Origin: Armatimonadota bacterium
GTDB taxonomy: Bacteria > Armatimonadota > UBA5829 > JAUSEB01
DNA: 61,744 nt
Assembly: GCA_030649165.1 (NCBI GenBank)
Contig: JAUSGG010000042.1
Location: forward strand, 1 to 61,744
Direction: 5' to 3'
Shown here one piece after another: positions 23,920 to 31,939 of this stretch. Position 1 is the stretch's first letter, and each line of letters opens with the position of its first letter. The notes under the pieces are model-generated. The model was given only the letters and a program-made list of their open reading frames with translations, did not search any database and was not told where the DNA came from. A program made the position numbers and the translations under genes.

Positions 23920-26396
23920 GCAAGACAACCTACAGCATACCGGATACCGTGATAGAGGACACCCGCGCCTACCGGCATGAGGTGGAGAGGTATCTGGCCG
24001 GCGACCTCTCTCCGATCGCGTTCCGGGCCATCCGCGTGCCGATGGGCATTTACGAACAGCGGCAAAACGATACATATATGGTGCGCGTGCGAGGAGCGGG
24101 CGGCGTCTTCCTGCCTTACCAGGCGAAACGTGTCGCGGAGCTTTCGCAAGAGTTCGGCAGCGGCATCGTTCACGTCACAACCAGGCAGGACTTGCAGATG
24201 CACGACGCGCTCATTCAAGATACGCCGGCTATCCTGGAGAGTCTGCTTGAGGTGGGGCTGTCGTCTCGCGGAGGAGGAGGGAACACCGTTCGCAATGTCT
24301 CGGCTTGCCCCCTCTCCGGCGTATGCGCGGACGAGGTCTTCGACGTCACCCCGTACGCTCTCGCGCTTACTGAATATCTGATACGGGACCGGTCGAGCTT
24401 CAACCTGCCCAGGAAGTTCAAGGTCGCCTTCTCCGGATGCGCCAGGGATTGCGCTCTCGGCTCAGTTGCCGACTTGGGATTCTTCGCTCACGAGAAAGAC
24501 GGTGTCCGGGGGTTCTCCGTCTACGCCGGCGGAGGGATGGGCGCGCATTCGTCGCTCGCAACTCCCATCGAAGAATTCGTCCCCGCGGAGTCGATCTTTG
24601 AGGTGGCTGAAGCGACAAAACGTCTCTTCGATAAGCGCGGCGACCGAACGAACAAGCACAGAGCCCGGTTGCGATACGTGCTGCAAGACGCCGGACCGGA
24701 CGAGTTCCGGCGGCTCTATCGCGAGGAACTCGAACAGGTTAAGCAAGAAGGTCTGAAGGCCCCCGCTATCCGGCTTGAAGACGAGGAAAACCTTGCTCGG
24801 CGAGGGTCTCCAGACCCCGCCGTTAAGATGACCGAAGGTCTCCTGACAAGCGAACACCCTGCTCGGCGCGGGTCTCCCGACCCCGCCGATGACGTGACCG
24901 AAGGTCTCCTGACATGGCCCAGCGACGACTACCAGACTTGGAAAGACGGCAACGTTACTCAACAGAAGCAGGAATGCCTGTTCTCGGTAAGGATTCCGCT
25001 GCCGTTGGGTATCATCGATGCCTCCGCGCTGCAAATAGTCGCGGATTTGGCCGAGACCGCTGGAGACGGCGTGCTGCGCACGGCGCAGGATCAGGACATG
25101 TATCTCACGGGCGCGCCGGGATCGAACCTCCGCCCTCTCTACGATAAACTGAAGGAGATCGGCGATACCGATCCTTCGGTAGCAGAGCGGCAGCGACGCT
25201 GCCGAACGACGTGCAAGGAAATCGGCAATTCACTGGTCGCGGCGCCGGCGATCAGGACCGTTGCCTGCGCGGGGTCATCGACCTGTAAGCTCGGCCTCTG
25301 CCTTTCGCGGGGACTCGCGGAAACGCTGGAATCCAATCTTCAAGACATTGAATGGCCCTTCGGCGACCCCATTCGCATCAGCGGCTGTCCGAACTCCTGC
25401 GGCCAGCACCCGATTGCTCCAATCGGCTTGTTCGGGAGCGCAAAACGGGTGAACGGCAGGCTGGTCCCCTACTACGTCATAGTGTCGGGTGGACGGGTCG
25501 CCGAGGGCGCGGCTCGTCTCGCCGAGCCCGCGGCCACAGTTCCGGGTAGAGCAGTCCCGGACCTGCTGAAGGATTTCCTGGCCGCGGCGGCCCATGAACG
25601 GAGTGACGGCGAAACCCTGCCCGAGCTTATGGACCGCTGGGGCGCACAGTATCTGCGCCGGCTCGGACACGAATACGACCGTATGCCCGCCTACGATGAA
25701 GCTCCCGACTTCTACCGTGACTTCGGAAGCGCGGAGGACTTCTCGCTCGCCGGTCGCGGGCCGGGAGAATGCGGCGCGGGCGTTCTTGACGTCATAGCGC
25801 TCGACATCGAATCCGCCGGCGCGGCTCTGGAAAACAGTGACTTCTACGCGGCTCTGGTCGCGACGGCGCGAGCGCTTCTGGTCACGAGAGGGCTGGAGCC
25901 GAAGAAGGACAGAGAGGTCTTTGCCGCGTTTTCGGAGCATCTGATCGCTCCCGGATGGGTGGACAGGCGCGCTCGGGACCTGCTGGACGCCGCCCTGGAC
26001 TTCAGGCTTGGCGAACGCGAGACCCTGGACGACCTGGAGCCGGAAATCCGCGCGCTTCTGCGCCGGGTCCGGGAACTCTTCAAGTCGCTCGACTCAAACC
26101 TGAGCTTCCGCCTCGACCCCATTGCGCCCGCCCCGACTCCACTATCCCTCCAGGCGCCCTCACCTGAAGGGATCGCGACTGAACTCGACCTCCGCGGCGT
26201 CGCCTGCCCAATGAACTTCGTCCGAGCCAAAATCCAGCTTGAGCAGATCGAGACAAACGCGGTTCTCGACATACTCCTCGACGACGGCGAGCCCGTCCGC
26301 AACGTCCCCGCCAGCTTCGCCGAACAGGGAGAGGAAGTCCTCTCCGTCAACCCCGAAGGTCCGCATTTCCGGGTGAAGGTAAAGAAGCGCAGCTAA
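23916..26396 (+). CDS. Siroheme sulfite reductase fused to HEPN-like region and TusA domain
   Basis: 826 residues. Residues 1-290 and 350-585 are two nitrite/sulfite reductase halves. Both carry Cys quartets: C131-x5-C137 with C175-x3-C179, and C451-x5-C457 with C491-x3-C495. Residues 600-725 form a helical HEPN-like region, and 752-826 a TusA domain with 'DLRGVACPMNFV' (C764). It should reduce sulfite to sulfide; the TusA Cys may receive the product as persulfide for the carrier protein, which is an inference. Two dispersed DNA repeats are translated inside it: a duplicated ARRGSPDPA unit (293-333) and 'DPSVAERQRRCR' (419-430). Both fall in surface or linker regions. It ends the sulfur block. 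Confidence 0.9.
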   Translation: MSKTTYSIPDTVIEDTRAYRHEVERYLAGDLSPIAFRAIRVPMGIYEQRQNDTYMVRVRGAGGVFLPYQAKRVAELSQEFGSGIVHVTTRQDLQMHDALIQDTPAILESLLEVGLSSRGGGGNTVRNVSACPLSGVCADEVFDVTPYALALTEYLIRDRSSFNLPRKFKVAFSGCARDCALGSVADLGFFAHEKDGVRGFSVYAGGGMGAHSSLATPIEEFVPAESIFEVAEATKRLFDKRGDRTNKHRARLRYVLQDAGPDEFRRLYREELEQVKQEGLKAPAIRLEDEENLARRGSPDPAVKMTEGLLTSEHPARRGSPDPADDVTEGLLTWPSDDYQTWKDGNVTQQKQECLFSVRIPLPLGIIDASALQIVADLAETAGDGVLRTAQDQDMYLTGAPGSNLRPLYDKLKEIGDTDPSVAERQRRCRTTCKEIGNSLVAAPAIRTVACAGSSTCKLGLCLSRGLAETLESNLQDIEWPFGDPIRISGCPNSCGQHPIAPIGLFGSAKRVNGRLVPYYVIVSGGRVAEGAARLAEPAATVPGRAVPDLLKDFLAAAAHERSDGETLPELMDRWGAQYLRRLGHEYDRMPAYDEAPDFYRDFGSAEDFSLAGRGPGECGAGVLDVIALDIESAGAALENSDFYAALVATARALLVTRGLEPKKDREVFAAFSEHLIAPGWVDRRARDLLDAALDFRLGERETLDDLEPEIRALLRRVRELFKSLDSNLSFRLDPIAPAPTPLSLQAPSPEGIATELDLRGVACPMNFVRAKIQLEQIETNAVLDILLDDGEPVRNVPASFAEQGEEVLSVNPEGPHFRVKVKKRS
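24790..24914. repeat. In-frame dispersed repeat, two tandem copies
   Basis: Two about 63-bp copies, each beginning GCTCGGCG-GGGTCTCC and ending GACCGAAGGTCTCCTGAC. They encode ARRGSPDPA...TEGLLT twice inside the sulfite reductase gene. Similar GCTCGGCGNGGGTCTCC repeats are known from intergenic DNA of Planctomycetes-like genomes, so this is likely a mobile palindromic repeat that entered the gene in frame. Confidence 0.75.
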
Positions 26397-26798
26397 GGCC
26401 GTCACCAACCACGAACCACTCGCAAAGTCGTCATTCTACTAACCCCGAAGCACTAGTCACGAACCACCCCGCCGAGCATGGCGAACACGTCATTCCGAGG
26501 AACGAGGAATCTGCTTTTTCCGTCAATCCCCGATCCTTCCGCGGCAGAGCGGCAGCGCCCCTGCCGAAGCCCAACACGCCCCAGAGCTGCCCCCTCTCCT
26601 CTCAGGGGAGGGCTGGGGAGGGGTTATCCTGCAACCCTGGAACCCTGCAATCCGCGAGAATCCATGCGGTTTCGCAACGTTTCGCGTGAATTTAGGCGCG
26701 ATTTCACTGCTTGTTCACCACGAAAATTTCCACTCTCGACTGCATCAGCGACACCGCAATCAGACGAGGACCAACTAACAACCAACAACTACCCCGCA
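26397..26798. other. Intergenic repeat cluster
   Basis: No gene. Contains CATTCCGAGGAACGAGGAAT (about 26492), GATCCTTCCGCGGCAGAGCG (26530 on, same family as the insert at 25171 in the sulfite reductase gene), a CCCCTC...GAGGGG palindrome (26589-26626) and a CCCTGGAACCCTGCAA microsatellite. Four repeat families stack in 400 bp. Confidence 0.65.
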
Positions 26799-26827
26799 TT
26801 GACAATCCCACCCCATCTGCCCATAAT
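26799..26827 (+). promoter_or_regulatory. Promoter of the GxGYxYP gene
   Basis: TTGACA (26799-26804), 17-nt spacer, CATAAT (26822-26827), 23 nt before the ATG. Confidence 0.65.
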
Positions 26828-26850
26828 GTAAGTAAGCTTGTTCTGCTGGA

Positions 26851-29800
26851 ATGGATTCCTTCTCTGCCCTCAAGCCATACCGTCATTCGGTGATTGTGAT
26901 GCTCCGACGGCCTGCCCGGAAGACCCGATTAGTTATGACTGCGTTGGCTCTCACTGCCCTGGTCTTCGCGTCTGTTCAATCCGATGCCGGAAATCTCCTC
27001 ACGAACCCCGGTTTCGAAACCCTTTCTCCGAGTCTGCATTTGACCGGCGGCATTCAGATGCTCGACGGCTGGCGGTACTTTTCAGTCAACGGCGCGAGCT
27101 TCACGCTCGACGCCACGAGCGATTCTCACGACGGAGTCATTGCGATGAAGCTGATACGCAGCAATACCGCCGGAGACGCCGGCCTCGACCGTGATGACGC
27201 CGCCCTCCGAGTTCCCGCCAGTCCCGCGACCATCTATGCCGCGAGTGTCTGGGCCAAGGCGGTCGGCAGCGCAAGTATGATAGTGACGCTTTCCCCTTAT
27301 GACGGCAGCGGGCAGTGGCTGGGCGTTCAGACCAACCAGACGTTTACCCTTACCCAGAGCTATCAGCAGTACGCTTTCACCTATACCACTCCGGCAAACA
27401 CGGCTTCCCTGAACTTCGCCATGCGAGTGAACGGCGCCGGCACGATCATCGTGGACGATTGCTGTCTGACCGAAACCGCTCCGCGCATTACCTACCCTGT
27501 GGATGAGACCGTAGACAGGTTGAAGCCCACCATCGGCTTCTTCGGTCTTGCGCACACGGGTTACCAGGTTTCCATATCTACGGGCAGTACTGTTGCCTGG
27601 GATTCCGGGACGGTGATATCTTCGGCCTATTCCGCCAACTGCCCGGTGACCCTCCAGCCGGCGACAAGTTACCAGGTGAAGGTCCGGCTGACGAACACGT
27701 ACGGCTGGGGCGACTACTGCGCGCCGGTGTCTTTTACGACCCCCGCCGGTCCGATCGTCTACTTCACCTCGCCGAAAGAAGCCGACCGCGTGATCGGGCC
27801 GGACAAGCTCCTCACCTGGCAGGTTGAGTCGCCGGGCGGCCCGACGAACCAAAGCCTGGTCATCGACAACGCGCCCGCCGTCCAGGTCCCAAATGCCAAC
27901 AGGAGCTATCAGTTGAACGGGCTCAGCGAGGGCGCTCATTCGGCGGTCCTTACCGTCACTTCGGCGGAGGGAACGGCGCAGGCGTCCGTGCGTTTCTTCG
28001 TCTACCCCAGGCCGACTACGAGCGGGACTCTGTACTATTATGACCTGAGCTACATCCTCAGCTACGATCAGAGCGGCAAGCTGGCCTACGATGTCCCAAT
28101 GGCGGTGTTCGCTCTCCAGGGGTTGGTCAACCGCGGCGGAGTTCGCCTGTTCGTCCGAATGAACACTCACGACGACAGGTGGTGGAATATCTTGCGTTCA
28201 TCCGGCGGCTGGCTGGAGGGCAAGACTCTCGTGACTCTGCCGACGGGGTTTTCCAATCTGGCGACCCTCTTCAACACGTTCAGGAGCGACTATACCGGCG
28301 CGATTCTCTGGGACGCCAACGTATACGCTACGAGTAACGTCGCCACCACGGTTGCGGGCGCGGACAACCTCATACCAATGAGATATGACACGTCGTCGCA
28401 GTCGGTCTACAGATCGCTGGTAATGACCGGCCCCAGGATGCCCGTCTCGATGGACCTGCGCAACCGCTTCACCGGAACCGGGACGATTTGGGGGACGAGC
28501 ATTCCGAGCACGGGCAGCAAGAAGTGCGACGCGTACGTGTGGGCGCGGACGAATTACATCGAGACGGACAAATCCGATCCAAGCCTGCTGCTCTACGCCA
28601 TTGACGGGTACTGGTCGGTCTCTTCGAACAAAGGCTCTCTGAGCAACTATCTGCCGATTCGCGATTACATCGTGCGGAACAAGGGCTTCGCGTTCGATCT
28701 GAACGTGTGGGGAGATGAGAAGCCAATCGACGACCCCAACCAAACGCTGGGTCTGGACCTCGATACGATGAAGTCGATCTTGGGGGCCGACGCAGCGCGG
28801 GCGCCGGGAATGATCGAGATGATCGGATTCTGCCCGTTTCCCATGAAGTATTCCAACTATCCGGGCGCCGGCGGAACGCTGCACGATCCTGTCGGAAGCG
28901 AGTGGGAACAGATCAAGTGGGCGACCTACTACAACGCCTACGTGGACGCGGACGCTCTGGCGCAAAACAGCGACATGTCCAACGCAAGCCTTTACTGCCA
29001 GTACCCGCTGCCGGACCGTCTGATCCAGAACCGCAAGCTGTCGCAGCTCGACGTTCGCAAGCTCGGCTATATAGACAAAAACAACGCCGTTTCCCCATTG
29101 AACTACCTGAACTTCTACATAGGCGACTACGATTCGAGCTCGTGGCTGACCCGCATCGGCAGCGACAATTGGGAGAACTCAGCGCGCGGGACCGTGCCTA
29201 TGTCCTGGGCCTTCAACCCCAACCTTATCAAGCGCGCGGGGCCGATGTACGAGTACTACAACCGGACGGCGACATCGAACGACTTCTTCGCGGCCGGGGA
29301 CAGCGGAGCGGGATATGTCAACCCGTCGCGCATCATCGGGACGCGTGAATCGGGCCTGCCTTCGGCCGAAGATATATGGGTCAAACACAATCTGGAGTAC
29401 TTCCGAAAGACCAACGTCAAGATCACCGGTTTCCTTCTCAACGGCACCGGGGGTCCTATCGAATCGGATGTTGAGAGTATGTACTCCGCTTTTTCCGTGG
29501 ATGGCGTGTTTCAGAGGGATTACGACGACCACATGGCCGGCACGATGCCGTCGATGCTCCAGTTGCGCGATCTGGATTCGAGCAGCGACCCCGCGCCGTC
29601 AGTGGACATGGTCCAGCCCGCGGGGAAGAAGTGGGGAACGACTTTCCTCAACTACCGGAGCGTCATCAGGAGTCCCGCGTGGATCAAATCGCTGTACGAC
29701 GGCGTCGTCGCCAAAGACACGACGATCCCGTGGGCGCCCCTCGACGCCGCGACGTACGCCGCCCTGTCAGGCTGCTACCTTGGAGCGCCGCCGGCATATC

Positions 29801-31911
29801 GGGCTACGTATACCTTCGATACGGTCCCATCGACGGTTAGTAGCGGAGTCTTCATCGCGCCTGTGATCGGGATACGGAACGACGGCTGGACGGAGTGGAA
29901 GTCCACCGGGTCCAACAGAGTGAAGCTCGTTCTCAAGTGGATGCTCGGTTCGCAAATCATCAGCTCAGTAACGACTGCGCTGCCTCGAAACGTGGCGGGC
30001 GGCGACGCCGTAACGGTGGACGTTACAACCGCTCCGCCGTCCGCTCCAGGCGAATACATTCTCCACTACGAGCTGACGCGAGGAAGCGCCAGTTTCACCG
30101 ACTTGGGAGACTACGCTTGGGAGAAGAAGGTGACCGTCGTTTCATCCGGCCATTATTCGCCGGTGACGGGCTTCTCGGCCGTTCCGTCGGACAGTCAGAT
30201 CAGCTTGTCCTGGACAAATCCGACCGACCCCGACTTCGCCGGCGTAATGATACGCTTCAAGACCACCGGCTATCCGACCAGCGTCACGGACGGGGCAATG
30301 GTCTATAGCGGCGCGGGCGCGAGCTGTCTCCACACGGGCCTTGCCAACGGGACCGTTTACTACTACTCCGCCTTTGCGTATAACGACGTTCCTGATTATT
30401 CGGACCCGGTCCTGGCGTCGGCCATGCCGCAGATCTTCCCCGAGTGGATCAACGAAACGTTCGACAGTTACACTAGCGGCAGCCTCGGTTTGCAGGGCGC
30501 CTGGTTGACCGCGGGCGACATCAGCGGGCAGGTGGAGTCCGCCGTGGCGAAGGGGGAGACGGGCAATGGTGTGTTGTTCGACACTATCGCGGCCGGCGAT
30601 ACCGTCGGAAACCTGATCGGCGTGACCGACAAGACGACCGGCTACTGCTACTTCAGCTTCGACGTGAATCAGGACTCGGCGGGCGCGGCGGGAAGCGAGA
30701 CGGCGTACGTGTCGATCTTTGGATCTGATTCCGGCGTCGAGATAGCAAAAGTCCACATACAGCATGGGCGGCTGTTGGTCGAATACAGCTCCGGAACCTA
30801 TGCTAATCTGATTACAACAGCGGCTAATCTGACCTGGTACAACGTTAAGATAGGGTTCAATATCAACACCAAAAGGATGGACCTGTGGCTGGATGGCGTA
30901 TCAAAAGGGACGGGGTACGCATGGAAAGGAACCGCTTCCCGGATTTCCCGGATTGTCGTCTCAAGCGACAGAAATACTGACCTGAGTTCGCAGAAGGTGT
31001 ATATAGACAACGTAAGACTTGAGCCTAAGCCGCCAATGGCGGAAGTTGTGAGAGATGACGGAAGTTACACTCCAAGCCTGTCGAAACTTCATTTCTCATT
31101 TGACCCAGTCGCCGGAGCAAGCGCGTACCAATACTGCGTAGGCACGACATCCAACGGGACTCAGGTAAGAGGCTGGACGAGCATTGGGACAGCAACGGAT
31201 TTCACGGCCGCCGGTTTGTCCTTGTCCGAGAACACCAACTACTACATAGGCGTGCAGTGCGCGAACCTGTTTGGGACCTGGGGCGACCGCGGGAACAGCA
31301 ACGGGATAACAGTGGCGACGGGAATCGCCAGGATAGTAGACGCGAAGTCGCTTGCCGACGGACCACAGGTCCGCGCCCTGCGGGGCAAAGTGGTGTCGGC
31401 CGCGTTTCCGGGTTACTTTTACATTCAGGAGCCTGGCGGTTATTCCGGGTTGAGGGTCATCTCGACTGCCGCAGTTGCCCCCGGCGATCTGGTGGATGCG
31501 GCGGGCTTTATGGCGGGTTCAGGGGCCGAAAGGCGCATGGACTGCACTGGAAATGGAGTAATAAGAACGACTCCCGGTCCAGGAGGTCCATACCCCGTGT
31601 TTTTCGCGAACCCCATACTGGGCGGCGGGCGTCTCAACCCGAATACTCCGGGAGTGACGGGAGGAGTCGGTGTGAACAACATCGGCCTGCTCGTCAGGAT
31701 TTTCGGCAGGTTCAGCTATATCGACGCGCAGACGTTCTCCATAGACGACGGTTCGGGTGTGAACGTGAAGTGCGCCGTCCCGGCCGGCGTGACGCTGGAT
31801 CCGAGCTGGAGCTTCGCGCAGGTGACGGGAATATCGTCGTGTGAGCCGGTCGGCCCCGACCTGCACAGGCTGATACTTGTGAGGGGGCAGGAGGACATCG
31901 TGCCGCTTTGA
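26851..31911 (+). CDS. Giant secreted GxGYxYP-type putative glycosidase, multidomain
   Basis: 1686 residues. A basic N-terminus plus hydrophobic stretch ends in 'VFASVQSDAG' (signal peptide); ATG 26899 is an alternative start. Domains in order: CBM4/9-like jelly roll (about 47-210, 'LLTNPGFETL'), Ig/FnIII-like modules (210-390), a GxGYxYP catalytic-type region (about 390-960, with 'GDSGAGYVNP' near 818-826), a beta domain, FnIII (about 1110-1190), a concanavalin/LamG-like domain (about 1200-1390), FnIII, and a C-terminal OB-fold-like region. GxGYxYP proteins are putative glycosidases without assigned substrate. The motif here has Asn in place of the second Tyr. Likely extracellular polysaccharide degradation. 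Confidence 0.82.
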   Translation: MDSFSALKPYRHSVIVMLRRPARKTRLVMTALALTALVFASVQSDAGNLLTNPGFETLSPSLHLTGGIQMLDGWRYFSVNGASFTLDATSDSHDGVIAMKLIRSNTAGDAGLDRDDAALRVPASPATIYAASVWAKAVGSASMIVTLSPYDGSGQWLGVQTNQTFTLTQSYQQYAFTYTTPANTASLNFAMRVNGAGTIIVDDCCLTETAPRITYPVDETVDRLKPTIGFFGLAHTGYQVSISTGSTVAWDSGTVISSAYSANCPVTLQPATSYQVKVRLTNTYGWGDYCAPVSFTTPAGPIVYFTSPKEADRVIGPDKLLTWQVESPGGPTNQSLVIDNAPAVQVPNANRSYQLNGLSEGAHSAVLTVTSAEGTAQASVRFFVYPRPTTSGTLYYYDLSYILSYDQSGKLAYDVPMAVFALQGLVNRGGVRLFVRMNTHDDRWWNILRSSGGWLEGKTLVTLPTGFSNLATLFNTFRSDYTGAILWDANVYATSNVATTVAGADNLIPMRYDTSSQSVYRSLVMTGPRMPVSMDLRNRFTGTGTIWGTSIPSTGSKKCDAYVWARTNYIETDKSDPSLLLYAIDGYWSVSSNKGSLSNYLPIRDYIVRNKGFAFDLNVWGDEKPIDDPNQTLGLDLDTMKSILGADAARAPGMIEMIGFCPFPMKYSNYPGAGGTLHDPVGSEWEQIKWATYYNAYVDADALAQNSDMSNASLYCQYPLPDRLIQNRKLSQLDVRKLGYIDKNNAVSPLNYLNFYIGDYDSSSWLTRIGSDNWENSARGTVPMSWAFNPNLIKRAGPMYEYYNRTATSNDFFAAGDSGAGYVNPSRIIGTRESGLPSAEDIWVKHNLEYFRKTNVKITGFLLNGTGGPIESDVESMYSAFSVDGVFQRDYDDHMAGTMPSMLQLRDLDSSSDPAPSVDMVQPAGKKWGTTFLNYRSVIRSPAWIKSLYDGVVAKDTTIPWAPLDAATYAALSGCYLGAPPAYRATYTFDTVPSTVSSGVFIAPVIGIRNDGWTEWKSTGSNRVKLVLKWMLGSQIISSVTTALPRNVAGGDAVTVDVTTAPPSAPGEYILHYELTRGSASFTDLGDYAWEKKVTVVSSGHYSPVTGFSAVPSDSQISLSWTNPTDPDFAGVMIRFKTTGYPTSVTDGAMVYSGAGASCLHTGLANGTVYYYSAFAYNDVPDYSDPVLASAMPQIFPEWINETFDSYTSGSLGLQGAWLTAGDISGQVESAVAKGETGNGVLFDTIAAGDTVGNLIGVTDKTTGYCYFSFDVNQDSAGAAGSETAYVSIFGSDSGVEIAKVHIQHGRLLVEYSSGTYANLITTAANLTWYNVKIGFNINTKRMDLWLDGVSKGTGYAWKGTASRISRIVVSSDRNTDLSSQKVYIDNVRLEPKPPMAEVVRDDGSYTPSLSKLHFSFDPVAGASAYQYCVGTTSNGTQVRGWTSIGTATDFTAAGLSLSENTNYYIGVQCANLFGTWGDRGNSNGITVATGIARIVDAKSLADGPQVRALRGKVVSAAFPGYFYIQEPGGYSGLRVISTAAVAPGDLVDAAGFMAGSGAERRMDCTGNGVIRTTPGPGGPYPVFFANPILGGGRLNPNTPGVTGGVGVNNIGLLVRIFGRFSYIDAQTFSIDDGSGVNVKCAVPAGVTLDPSWSFAQVTGISSCEPVGPDLHRLILVRGQEDIVPL

Positions 31912-31939
31912 CCGCCCGGCGCTCCTGAGGAACCGGCGC

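Noticed and set aside
24790-24914. Possible CRISPR array
   Set aside because: Only two units, adjacent without unique spacers, translated in frame, and no cas genes in the window.
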